Of a stretch of 64,000 bases of DNA, positions 27,783 to 35,597 are shown one piece after another. Numbering within the stretch: position 1 is the stretch's first letter; every line of letters begins with the position of its first letter. The translations under genes and the position numbers were made by a program. Below the pieces are notes generated by a model. It was given only the letters and a program-made list of their open reading frames with translations, was not told where the DNA came from and searched no databases. This DNA is from Antonospora locustae (lineage: Eukaryota > Microsporidia). The DNA lies in contig CM017456.1 of NCBI GenBank assembly GCA_007674295.1, positions 1-64,000 of the forward strand. Reading direction: 5' to 3'.

Positions 27783-28115
27783 TTATTTCTTTGGCATGTA
27801 CGACTTGAAAACGACTACGATGTTGTTGTCAGCGACCTCGAACTCAGCGAAGTGCCCTTCCATGTAGCGACAGACACCCGAAAAGTGTTTTCCAGAGAAG
27901 ACGTTCCATCCCTCGCCAAATTCCTTGTCAAGGGCGTTCTTGATATGATTAGGAAACGCGGTCCCAACAACGTCACCCTTGAAAGAGGACACGATGTTGC
28001 TGAGGCTCTTTGTGATGTTCTCATTCATCTTATTTCGAACGAATTTTATCTCTCGCGAAGATGCAGTCTTCTCCTGCGTGCCCTTCGGCTTGTTCTCGCT
28101 TGTCTTTTCCGCCAT
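27783..28115 (-). CDS. DYN2: Dynein light chain LC8 (DYNLL/Dyn2)
   Basis: 110 residues. The first 22 are a Lys/Ser-rich extension, then the LC8 fold: ITKSLSNIVSSFKG, IKNALDKEFGEGWNVFSGKH, FSGVCRYMEGHFAEFEV, IVVVFKSY. It dimerises and binds short linear motifs in dynein intermediate chain and many other proteins. A GGGCCC lies about 10 bases before the ATG. The plus-strand frame over the same DNA is a shadow. Confidence 0.93.
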   Translation of the reverse strand: MAEKTSENKPKGTQEKTASSREIKFVRNKMNENITKSLSNIVSSFKGDVVGTAFPNHIKNALDKEFGEGWNVFSGKHFSGVCRYMEGHFAEFEVADNNIVVVFKSYMPKK

Positions 28116-28181
28116 GAACAGATGTGGGCCCGTACAATAAACGCCAAAAGGGGCGTCAAAAGGGGTCCAAAAGGGGAAGGC

Positions 28182-28586
28182 TCACTCGGATTTTGCCTTT
28201 CCAGAGACTGCGTCTTCGACACTGCGCTCTGCAAGTCTAAGGATAACGTGCCCAAGCACCGCAAGGTTAGCCATTACAAGCAACATCTTGACGATCTCGT
28301 CCGAAACGCCCAGCGGACGCAGCACCTCTTCCACCATGACGAGCAGGTCACCCTCTTCCCTTCTATCGAGGTACACTGTCCTGTCAACAAGCCTAAAGTG
28401 GCCAGGGCGGCACTCCTCGAGTGCGTAGACGAGGTACCCTGGAAACGATATTTTGAGCACGCTGTTGTTGCACAGGTCCTTCGAGTAGTATGCAGTGCCG
28501 CCGACAATGATGCACGTGAATGAGTCCCGTTCAAGTTGTATGTTGTCGCAAGCGACCAACAAAAGTAGCGCACAGAGATGCAGCAT
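28182..28586 (-). CDS. Small signal-peptide protein with C-terminal membrane helix, unrecognised
   Basis: 134 residues. The N-terminal hydrophobic segment MLHLCALLLLVACD looks like a signal peptide. A lumenal part (about 20-85) has three Cys, and a hydrophobic helix (IVKMLLVMANLAVLGHVILR, about 99-118) is followed by a charged cytosolic tail. The topology is type I, as in p24-like or ER chaperone subunits. The ATG is preceded by GAGCCCCA. It is divergent from the RNase PH-domain gene, with only about 50 bases between the two starts. Function unknown. Confidence 0.7.
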   Translation of the reverse strand: MLHLCALLLLVACDNIQLERDSFTCIIVGGTAYYSKDLCNNSVLKISFPGYLVYALEECRPGHFRLVDRTVYLDRREEGDLLVMVEEVLRPLGVSDEIVKMLLVMANLAVLGHVILRLAERSVEDAVSGKAKSE

Positions 28587-28637
28587 TGGGGCTCTGCTGT
28601 GCTGGCTGCTTGTTCACGGTTGGCGACCCCCAGTCGA

Positions 28638-29177
28638 ATGCTCGAAGCTGTCTTAAAAGTTGTTTCCGGAGCACGCGCATCGTGCTTCGTTCGCTCGCCG
28701 TGTGCAGTTCTTTGCGTGCTCAATCTCAGCGAAAAACTTGAAAACGACGATGTTCTAGAGCTACGTTTATTGCCGCTGAAAAAGGTCGTCATGGTACCCG
28801 ATCACATCAGTGCTATCCTCAGAAAAGCGGTGAGGATGCCTCTCCACAAGACACGGATTATGATTGATCTGATTGTGCTGAGCTCGGACAGCCGCGTGTT
28901 TGAGGCAAGCGTGAATGCGGCGTCTATCTGTCTTCTCCAGAGCGGCATACCGCTTGTGGATACATTTGCAGCAGCGACTGTAGCGAGTAACGAGTGCTCT
29001 GCAACAATAGCCGGTGGATTCTTCACGGGAAAGATCGTCCACTTGCAGTGCCAGGGCAACGCGCTCCGCGGCGCCGCAGAAGAGGCATGGAGACGCTGTA
29101 GGGAGAACGCAGAAGCCATCAAAAGACATATAGAAGAGACTGTCCAGGTAACTTCACAGGAGAAGAAAACTTTGTAG
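28638..29177 (+). CDS. Exosome core subunit with RNase PH fold (Rrp41/Rrp46 type)
   Basis: 179 residues from the ATG that follows GACCCCCAGTCGA. An in-frame ATG at 28578 would overlap the start of the opposite gene and lacks a C-run. RNase PH features: the RIMIDLIVLSSDSRVFEASV strand-helix, NAASICLLQSGIPLVDTFAA, TVASNECSATIAGGF and a C-terminal helix. In eukaryotes such subunits form the catalytically inert exosome ring that feeds RNA to Rrp44/Rrp6. Which of the six subunits it is cannot be settled. An Mpp6-like exosome cofactor lies 1.5 kb downstream. Confidence 0.8.
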   Translation: MLEAVLKVVSGARASCFVRSPCAVLCVLNLSEKLENDDVLELRLLPLKKVVMVPDHISAILRKAVRMPLHKTRIMIDLIVLSSDSRVFEASVNAASICLLQSGIPLVDTFAAATVASNECSATIAGGFFTGKIVHLQCQGNALRGAAEEAWRRCRENAEAIKRHIEETVQVTSQEKKTL

Positions 29178-29291
29178 GCCTCTGCGTGCGAGGGTCGAGT
29201 GCAAGGGGATTTTCAGGTCCATAGCAGGCTCTCGAATGCTTCGCACGGTTTCACGAGGGGAGAGCGAGATGAAGAACTAAAACAAAGCCCT

Positions 29292-29801
29292 ATGTTTGAT
29301 GCTGCATACTTTTCGGAGCTTCTGAATGAGACGATGCTGCTATCGGAGAGTCTTTCGCGGAAGCATTGTGAGGAGACAGCGGAGCGGTTAGAGGCAAATG
29401 TGCTTGCTCTTTCGTATCTTGCGGAGAGCATTGAGGACGCGGAAGAGCGGGCGGAGACGAAGAAGAAGCTTGCGTTATTTTCCACGGCCTTTGAGTTGCA
29501 GACAGAGCGGAGACGGGAGGTTGTTGCAAGCGAGACGGATGAGGGACGAGAAGCGCTTGAGGGTGACCTTCTCGAGCATGCGCGACAACTCCGACAGAAG
29601 GCCAACGAGCTTGGTAGAAAACTGCGCGAGGACGATCAAGTTGTTGAAAGAGTAGGCAACGTGTTTCAGAAGAACGTTTTGCAGACGCGTGCAAACCTGG
29701 TCAACGCAAATGCACTTGGTGACACTGTCTCTGTGCTGCAAGTCTTTATGCTCAGCTTTGTTATCTTTCTCTTAATGTACATTTTTGTGCGTTTTTTCTA
29801 A
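29292..29801 (+). CDS. USE1: Use1-like SNARE, tail-anchored
   Basis: 169 residues from the ATG after AAAGCCCT (a GTG 31 codons earlier was rejected). It is a long helical protein ending in a SNARE-like heptad region (LLEHARQLRQKANELGRKLR, DDQVVERVGNVFQKN) and a single C-terminal anchor (VFMLSFVIFLLMYIFVRFF). The layout and the Asp-containing central layer resemble Use1, an ER Qc-SNARE for Golgi-to-ER transport. A generic tail-anchored coiled-coil SNARE is the alternative. Confidence 0.7.
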   Translation: MFDAAYFSELLNETMLLSESLSRKHCEETAERLEANVLALSYLAESIEDAEERAETKKKLALFSTAFELQTERRREVVASETDEGREALEGDLLEHARQLRQKANELGRKLREDDQVVERVGNVFQKNVLQTRANLVNANALGDTVSVLQVFMLSFVIFLLMYIFVRFF

Positions 29802-29822
29802 GTGATGAATGTAGCTTTCGTG

Positions 29823-29840
29823 GAAAAAATTTGACCCCCG
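29823..29840 (+). promoter_or_regulatory. AAATTT + CCCCC element before uL6
   Basis: GAAAAAATTTGACCCCCG directly precedes the ATG, nearly the same as the elements before eS26 and eL24. Confidence 0.75.
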
Positions 29841-30401
29841 ATGAAACGGCTTCTGTGCGAAGAGAAGGTTGAAATTCCGGAAGGATGCAGCGTGGAGATT
29901 TTGGAGCGCGTGATGACGGTGCGCGGAAAGAGGGCTACTGCTGTACGCGACCTTTCGCACTTCGTGCTTACGATGGACGTGCACGAGGGACATGTCCGTC
30001 TCAGATTATGGAATGGCACAAACAGGGAGCGCAGCAAGCTGATTACGTGTGCATCTGTGATCAGAAACTGTATCGTAGGATGCATGTCAGGCTACGAATA
30101 CACGCTGAAGGTTGTGTACAAGCACTTTCCAATGAGCGTAGCGATAGAAGACGACGGAAAGACGGTAGTCGTGAAGAACTTCCTTGGACAGAAGCATGCT
30201 CGGCGATACAAAATGCGCGGAGACTCTATTGCGCGGCTCGGCACCGAGAAAGACACGTTTGTTGTGGAGGGCTCCTCGCTGGAGGATGTGTCTCAGTCTG
30301 CGGGAACGATTCAGGAAAACTGTCAGGTGAAGAAAATTGACTCGCGGACGTTTCTTGATGGAATTTACTTTCTTTCGAGAAATGTTGTCGGTGCAAAATG
30401 A
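29841..30401 (+). CDS. RPL9: Ribosomal protein uL6 (eukaryotic L9)
   Basis: 186 residues. Two L6 folds: EKVEIPEGCSVEILERVMTV with RGKRATAVRDLSH, then TLKVVYKHFPMSVAIEDDGK, VKNFLGQKHARRYKMRGDS, ASVIRNCIVGCMSGYEYTLK, and the end TFLDGIYFLSRNVVGAK. It is a large-subunit protein near the GTPase centre. Length matches the family. Confidence 0.96.
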   Translation: MKRLLCEEKVEIPEGCSVEILERVMTVRGKRATAVRDLSHFVLTMDVHEGHVRLRLWNGTNRERSKLITCASVIRNCIVGCMSGYEYTLKVVYKHFPMSVAIEDDGKTVVVKNFLGQKHARRYKMRGDSIARLGTEKDTFVVEGSSLEDVSQSAGTIQENCQVKKIDSRTFLDGIYFLSRNVVGAK

Positions 30402-30631
30402 AGCTTTTTTCTGTTCATTTTCTGCCCACAGCGAAACTTGCTGTGTTGTTTGTCTTTTTGCACGAAATGAAACACGCTTCCTAACCTGTGCGGCTCTCTG
30501 CCCGCTGCAGAGAAGATGGAAGGTGCTGGTGGCCTTGTCTTCGGGCTATTCAGAGATTCTGTTGACACCGCTCCAAACGGCGCCAGTGCGCTGTGCACAT
30601 GCGTATTATCAGAAACCGAAAAAAGGAGCCC

Positions 30632-30805
30632 ATGTCGGACATGAGCAAGCGACTTCAAGGATTGAAGTTCATGCAAGGTGTTCAGAAGCGCACACAGGCC
30701 AGAAAGGCAGAGACGCTTGGTGCGCTGATCTGCAAGAGCGGTGTCTTCTGTTTTGGAGGGCCTGCAGAAGTCGGTAGTCAGACAAAGCGACACAGAGAAA
30801 AGTAA
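30632..30805 (+). CDS. MPP6: Mpp6-like exosome cofactor (57 residues)
   Basis: It begins MSDMSKRLQGLKFMQ immediately after GGAGCCC. The LSKxLxxMKFM-type opening is the hallmark of Mpp6, which tethers Mtr4 and Rrp6 to the nuclear exosome. The remainder is basic, with a FCFGGPAEVGSQT segment recalling the second conserved Mpp6 block. It is much shorter than yeast Mpp6 (186). A small ORF, but it has the start context and family motif. Confidence 0.65.
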   Translation: MSDMSKRLQGLKFMQGVQKRTQARKAETLGALICKSGVFCFGGPAEVGSQTKRHREK

Positions 30806-31102
30806 GATATTGCGAGAAACAAGCAGAGAGGTGCAAGAAATTCGTCTGAATCATTTGAGATTTTCAGAAAACAATTTTTTTCTTTGTGCAGACACGAGCT
30901 GCTGTAACCGTTTTGAGCATTGACTTGCCGCAATGGCTGAAACGGGGCTGGCAGCTATTGTAACAACTTGCTACACAAGACACACGTTGCACATGCGTCT
31001 CTAAAACGCAACCTGGGGGTAGTGGTAGAGCCATAGAGCGGTGCTGGCACTGACCCTAATTTTAACCCTAATTGTTTATAAACAAATTCTGAAGCGTTTT
31101 CA
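30806..31102. other. Intergenic stretch upstream of GDP-mannose pyrophosphorylase
   Basis: No gene is seen. It holds GACCCTAATTTTAACCCTAA at 31052-31071, two CCCTAA units 32-50 bases before the next ATG, which could be a promoter element or a telomere-like motif. Confidence 0.5.
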
Positions 31103-32098
31103 ATGCCCATCGGCACGCAGAACCTGAAAGCGCTGATTCTCGTAGGCGGCACCGGGACGCGTCTTCAGCCGATAACATTCACAACGCCCAAGCCGCTTGT
31201 GCCGTTTGTCAACAAGCCCATGCTCGAGCACCAGGTGGAGGCACTGGCCCGCGTGGGAGTGGAGGAGATTGTGCTGGCAATGAACTACAAGTACAAACGC
31301 ATCATAGATGCGGTAGACAACTTTTCGGGGCGGTACGGGACAAAGATCACGTACTCTCTTGAAAAGGAACCTCTTGGGACGGCAGGACCAATAGCTCTTG
31401 CACGAGAGTACTTGAGCGGCAGCACGTTTTTTGTGCTGAATTCAGACGTGATATGCGAGTTTCCGCTAGATGACCTGCTTGATTTTCACCGAAGGACGGC
31501 GCGTCTCGGGACGATTCTTGCGACGACCGTGGAGAATCCCGAGAAGTTTGGCGTCATCAAGACGCGAAAAGACTCTGTGCTTGTGGAAGAGTTTGTGGAG
31601 AAGCCTGTCGTATACGTTGGAAATAGAGTGAATGCGGGAATTTACGTCTTTGAGAGCGACGTGCTGCAATATTTCAAGAGTCGGCCGAGCTCGATCGAGA
31701 ACGAGGTTTTTCCGCTCCTTGCTACGATGCAGCAGCTGTGTGTCTACGAGCTGCAGGGCTTTTGGATGGACATCGGAACGCTTGAGGGGTATCTCAAGGC
31801 ACAACGACTTTACCTGAAAAACGCACAGAGCCCGTGCGCCAGGCTTGGAGAGGACGTTGTGATCGATCCGCAGGCGGAGATTGGCAGGTATGTCACGCTG
31901 GGCCGTGGAGTATCTGTAGGAAGAGCAGCAAGGCTTGAAAACTGTGTTGTGTTCGAAAACACAAAGATTGGAGACCATGTGCAGATCAGAAACAGCGTTG
32001 TTGGACGCGAGTGCTGTGTGGAGGGGGATGTATGCATTGATTGCTCGATTGTTGGAGACAAAAGCCGAATTCGGGCAAACGCAGGAGGGTCGCCATGA
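31103..32098 (+). CDS. MPG1: Mannose-1-phosphate guanylyltransferase (GDP-mannose pyrophosphorylase)
   Basis: 331 residues. It makes GDP-mannose from GTP and mannose-1-phosphate for O-mannosylation, N-glycan and GPI precursors. The nucleotidyltransferase signature GGTGTRLQPITFTTPKPLVP is near the N terminus. It is followed by LGTAGPIALAREYL, FFVLNSDVICEFP, VNAGIYVF and FWMDIGTLEGYL. The C-terminal left-handed beta-helix hexapeptides (DVVIDPQAEIGRYVTLGRG, VVGRECCVEGDVCIDCSIVG) follow. It is about 30 residues shorter than yeast Psa1 (361). It converges on EDC3. Confidence 0.95.
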   Translation: MPIGTQNLKALILVGGTGTRLQPITFTTPKPLVPFVNKPMLEHQVEALARVGVEEIVLAMNYKYKRIIDAVDNFSGRYGTKITYSLEKEPLGTAGPIALAREYLSGSTFFVLNSDVICEFPLDDLLDFHRRTARLGTILATTVENPEKFGVIKTRKDSVLVEEFVEKPVVYVGNRVNAGIYVFESDVLQYFKSRPSSIENEVFPLLATMQQLCVYELQGFWMDIGTLEGYLKAQRLYLKNAQSPCARLGEDVVIDPQAEIGRYVTLGRGVSVGRAARLENCVVFENTKIGDHVQIRNSVVGRECCVEGDVCIDCSIVGDKSRIRANAGGSP

Positions 32099-32156
32099 GT
32101 GTATTGCGTTGTTTTAAAACGAATTTTATTGCGGTTTTGTAGCATGTCCGGGAGTC

Positions 32157-32954
32157 TCATTTTTGAATGCCAAATACAGAGGACGGATATCGTCTTCTGA
32201 GGTTGTATTTTCGAAGAAGCGCATCTCCAAGACCCACGTCAATGCAGAACACCTTACCGGGAAACACTGCCACTCTTTCTGTCTTCACTCCGTACACAAC
32301 GCCATGCTTTGCCCCGCCTTCGTCGCACTTGCTTGGAAGAGTGCAGAAGAGGATGTTCTGGGCTGTCAGCTGCTTTGGGAGTGCTACATCGTCCACGTCC
32401 GAGCACACGACAACCAGCTTGTACGCTCCCGAGGCCTTTGTGAGTTTGTGACCGCTGTTTGTAAACCGCTGTCGCATGGAGACCGTTTTCGGAGAAGCGT
32501 GGCTGGTGCTTTCCACGTCCGGATTCAAATTCGCATTGTGAAGCGTCATCGCGAAGACGTATCCGAGTCTCGCGAAGACGTCATCGCCCAAAACGAGCAC
32601 CGCAATGCGGTCTTCAAAACGGCACTTGAAGACGTTTGCGATTATCTTGAGAAGGCCGCCTGACGTGATCGCAAGAAATGCATCCTCCGTTGGATACGCG
32701 TGGAGAAACGCATCTTCAAGGATTTTGCGCGCCTCCTCTTCTGAGACACAATCTCTCTGTGTGGGCTCCGCTGTTTTTTGGACTGTTTTCACGATTTCCA
32801 GCTTTTTGATGTCCTCCACGGGAACCTCCTTCAATTTGTTCTCGTCTTCTTCTATGACGAGAACTCGCTCCTGCTTTCGAATTTCTTTCAGCCTTCCCTC
32901 CACGTCTCCCCCGGCCGTTTCAAACCTGAGCCTGGCTCCGATGTAGTTTTCCAT
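32157..32954 (-). CDS. EDC3: Enhancer of mRNA decapping EDC3
   Basis: 265 residues, ATG preceded by CACCC. The N-terminal LSm-like domain (IGARLRFETAGGDVEGRLKE to EVPVEDIKKLEIV) is at 1-60, a short linker follows, and a YjeF-N-like Rossmann fold fills about 75-265 (ILEDAFLHAYP, LAITSGGLLKIIANVF, RIAVLVLGDDVFARLGYVFA, KVFCIDVGLGDALLRKY). Yeast Edc3 is 551 residues; the FDF linker is nearly absent here. It activates Dcp2 and nucleates P-bodies. TTTATT between it and the MPG1 stop gives its AATAAA. Confidence 0.88.
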   Translation of the reverse strand: MENYIGARLRFETAGGDVEGRLKEIRKQERVLVIEEDENKLKEVPVEDIKKLEIVKTVQKTAEPTQRDCVSEEEARKILEDAFLHAYPTEDAFLAITSGGLLKIIANVFKCRFEDRIAVLVLGDDVFARLGYVFAMTLHNANLNPDVESTSHASPKTVSMRQRFTNSGHKLTKASGAYKLVVVCSDVDDVALPKQLTAQNILFCTLPSKCDEGGAKHGVVYGVKTERVAVFPGKVFCIDVGLGDALLRKYNLRRRYPSSVFGIQK

Positions 32955-33068
32955 GGGTGGAAGAAAACGGCATAATTAGCACCTCTCCGTCCGAATGGCA
33001 AGAAAGGCAGAGAAAGGCGCTCTGAAATGCAGTCGTGTTTCGTTTATTGAACAAAGAGCGTGTGCGGC

Positions 33069-33533
33069 TCACTTCTGTGTTCGAGGCGATTTCCTGATCA
33101 CGAGTCTCCGAATGCCACCCTCTGTGGCGCGTGGAATGGCAGCCGCCTTCTTTGGGATGACAGGCTTTTTGGCGAACTCCACCCAGTCGTCGCTTTCTTC
33201 TTGAATACCACACGCCTTGCTTTCCACGTCCTTCTGCGTGTCTTCTCTTTCTGACGCGTTATCGTCTGCCCCGCTGCAGAACTCGCAGTCTCTAAGAAGA
33301 TACGCAACGACCTCTTCGACACGTTCAATTTCAGACGGGATTCCCGCGTCCTCCACGAGGATACGCAGCTCCTCGCTGAGAATTCTGTAGCGTTCCTGGT
33401 CAAATGAAGAAAATAATTCTGAAGAGACGTCTTCAGCCCCTTTCAGAACGTTTTCTGCATGTCTTAGCCGTGCTGCAGCATTCATCCACGTCTTCACGAT
33501 GCTTCTCAGTGACGAGTATCGCTTTTTGTTCAT
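33069..33533 (-). CDS. Hypothetical 154-residue charged protein
   Basis: The start MNKKRYSSLRSIVKTWMNAA is chosen because the longer frame would overlap eL24 and begins with GTG. The N-terminal half is helical. Residues 85-125 are acidic, with a Cys pair (CEFC). The tail is basic (IRRLVIRKSPRTQK). It lies 47 bases downstream of eL24 on the same strand. No C-run is seen upstream and no family is recognised. Confidence 0.55.
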   Translation of the reverse strand: MNKKRYSSLRSIVKTWMNAAARLRHAENVLKGAEDVSSELFSSFDQERYRILSEELRILVEDAGIPSEIERVEEVVAYLLRDCEFCSGADDNASEREDTQKDVESKACGIQEESDDWVEFAKKPVIPKKAAAIPRATEGGIRRLVIRKSPRTQK

Positions 33534-33580
33534 TGTTTGTTTTCTTTTCGAAAATAAAACAGAAAACGTGTCTCTTCGTT

Positions 33581-33982
33581 TTACCTTTGCCACCTTCCAT
33601 CTGCCTTCATTTTCCGCCCCTCCGCCTTTGTCACCTTCTTCTGTGCACGAAACGTCTCTGCGCCTCTCTCTGCTTTCTTTTTCTGGTCATCGTCCCTTTT
33701 TGGCTGGACGATTATCGACTTGGGCACCGACGGAAACCCACGCACCTCCTTGACGACCTGAATCTCTGCCTCCTTTCGAACGACCTTTTTCATTCCCTTT
33801 TTGTGAAAGGCACGCGATGCTGCGGTCCACGCCACGTCTCTGGGATTTATTTTCCGGTTGCTGAGAGACTGCACCTTCTTGTTCAGAAAAAGAAACGAAC
33901 GCGTGTCGTTCGTGACTCGTATCAGCCCCGACCCCTTCGGGACCTCGTAGCCGCTGTACACGCACACGCCTTCTTTGACCAT
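33581..33982 (-). CDS. RPL24: Ribosomal protein eL24
   Basis: 133 residues, start MVKEGVCVYSGYEVPKGSG (upstream in-frame sequence not used). Family features: CVYSGYxxPxGxG, FLFLNKKVQSLSNRKINPRD, VAWTAASRAFHKKGMKK, then a basic tail. In the canonical family the N-terminal zinc site has CxxC; here only one Cys of that pair is seen, so zinc binding is probably lost. The upstream GAAAAAATTTTGGACCCC touches the ATG. Confidence 0.93.
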   Translation of the reverse strand: MVKEGVCVYSGYEVPKGSGLIRVTNDTRSFLFLNKKVQSLSNRKINPRDVAWTAASRAFHKKGMKKVVRKEAEIQVVKEVRGFPSVPKSIIVQPKRDDDQKKKAERGAETFRAQKKVTKAEGRKMKADGRWQR

Positions 33983-34000
33983 GGGGTCCAAAATTTTTTC
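33983..34000 (-). promoter_or_regulatory. AAATTT + CCCC element before eL24
   Basis: The coding strand reads GAAAAAATTTTGGACCCC then ATG. It is the third copy of the ribosomal-protein upstream element in this window. Confidence 0.75.
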
Positions 34001-34095
34001 TTTTTCCGCCTTGGCACTCGCCAGCCAGAAATCCCCCACCAGAGGCGGCTCCTCTTCACACTGAAACGCATAAAATGAGCGATCGTTTATTTGTA

Positions 34096-35151
34096 CTACG
34101 CACCAAGCAAAGGAGCACGTCTCACTGGGCGTAGTTGCGAAGCAGCTTTGAGTGCCTCCTCAACAAACTTTTTCTGCTGTGCCTCAAAGAGCTTTCGAAG
34201 ACTGGCGTTTTTCGGATGAGCAGGCTTCTTCAGCTTCTTTTGTGATTTTTCTTTCACAGAAAGAATTGCGTGGACTGGAAAGTGTTGTCCGATTAAGGGA
34301 AACTCGGAAAGAATTCTTGCGTAGTTTGTGCTCATCTTCGCGTACTTGTCTCGTAGAATGATGAAGTCTCTCTGGATGTCGTCGTCCACATTTCCCCGTG
34401 CATGCATCGTTGTCTTTACGAGGTGTTCGTTATTGCTGTCGACATCAATCAGGTTTTTGTACTCCCCGCGCAGAAGACTCCTGACAGGCGGAGGCATTGC
34501 CATGATTCCTCCTGCGATGATGACCGGAAACGAAGAGGTGATTTTGTCTGTGATGATGTCTGCGACTATGTTTGAAAACTGTGCATTTATCACTCGCCAA
34601 GAGGAACTGAACAAGTCGATGTTTATGACTGTGAACTCTGTCTTGGGAGATTTGAAGCGAGCCCAGCTTCCGTAGAGGATTTTCTTTCTGCCTCCAGTCA
34701 AGAAGTAATTGGAAGCCTTTTTTTCGAGAACCTTTTCGTCGTAGACGATGGGGAGAAAGTAGTCCTGGCTGTTTCTTCTGTCGGTGAAGTACTTCACGTC
34801 GTTGGTTATTTTGTAGTGTTTTGACTCACGTACAAGATGGCGGAGCTTTTTCATCAGGTCGTCGTCAACTCCCTGCATGCAAAAAACCGTTGGGTGAGAG
34901 TGGTCTAAAATGGCCGTAATTGCAGCTATCTGTTCTTCAGTCGAGTCGAGCATCTCTTTTGTGTAGAAGTTCATCGTTATCACGCTGATATCTCCAAATG
35001 TGTCTACAGCAAGCCTTCTTGTGTGACTTGAAAACCACCCGTCAAGGTCCACGATTTCGTCGTATGCGGATGTCCATGCAAGAAGGGGGTCCCACTTCGT
35101 GGGAAAGTACTGTGCGCATACAAGTCTCAGCAACAGATGCAGCGCCAACAT
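34096..35151 (-). CDS. Secreted endonuclease/exonuclease/phosphatase-like protein, active site degenerate
   Basis: 351 residues starting MLALHLLLRLVCAQ, a signal peptide with cleavage expected near 13-15. The body follows the DNase I-like (EEP) order: ISVITMNFYT, TVFCMQGVDDDLMKKL (Gln where Glu is catalytic), DYFLPIVYDEKVL, FTVINIDLFSSSW, FPVIIAGGIMAM (GDFN-type block changed) and HFPVHAIL (SDH-type block changed). The C-terminal 60 residues are basic and helical (RKLFEAQQKKFVEEALKAAS). Several catalytic residues appear replaced, so it may bind without cutting. It is the last gene before the AT-rich desert. Secretion is supported by the leader; the EEP assignment is moderate. Confidence 0.6.
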   Translation of the reverse strand: MLALHLLLRLVCAQYFPTKWDPLLAWTSAYDEIVDLDGWFSSHTRRLAVDTFGDISVITMNFYTKEMLDSTEEQIAAITAILDHSHPTVFCMQGVDDDLMKKLRHLVRESKHYKITNDVKYFTDRRNSQDYFLPIVYDEKVLEKKASNYFLTGGRKKILYGSWARFKSPKTEFTVINIDLFSSSWRVINAQFSNIVADIITDKITSSFPVIIAGGIMAMPPPVRSLLRGEYKNLIDVDSNNEHLVKTTMHARGNVDDDIQRDFIILRDKYAKMSTNYARILSEFPLIGQHFPVHAILSVKEKSQKKLKKPAHPKNASLRKLFEAQQKKFVEEALKAASQLRPVRRAPLLGA

Positions 35152-35586
35152 TTTTATTGATACTCGTTTGACTTTAAATAAGAAACATGAAACCAACACT
35201 GTTTTACATGAGCACCTTCAACAAGATTGGTCACACTATGACTTTTAATGCACAACATTGAACCAATTCTGTCCAGAGTGTTATTTGAACGTATACGAAC
35301 ATCATTATTGAAGTGGGGTTAAAGTCGTGTCCGCAATTTTTATGCTAATACCAGCACAGGCATAAACAAGCATAAATAAATTTTGAATTGTTGAGTAACG
35401 TAGCATACCTTTTATTGTTTTGCGATTCATATGAAAACAAATTTTATTTCATATGTTTCATTTAACAACAACGGAAATTCGTAAATACCATATGCAGGGT
35501 TGGAATTTCTCCCTACTGCAGCTAAATACTGTGAAAACCGCACTAGTTTATATGAATGCTATTATCCATTATTACGTTATATAAAC

Positions 35587-35597
35587 TTAGGGTTAGG
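35587..35597 (+). repeat. Telomere-like TTAGGGTTAGG motif
   Basis: TTAGGGTTAGG occurs in the AT-rich margin; a second TTAGGGTTAG is at 35752-35761. Confidence 0.6.

Noticed and set aside
27729..28523. 264-residue plus-strand open frame
   Set aside because: It lies over the LC8 and small membrane protein genes on the other strand, which carry family motifs and start contexts; it has none.
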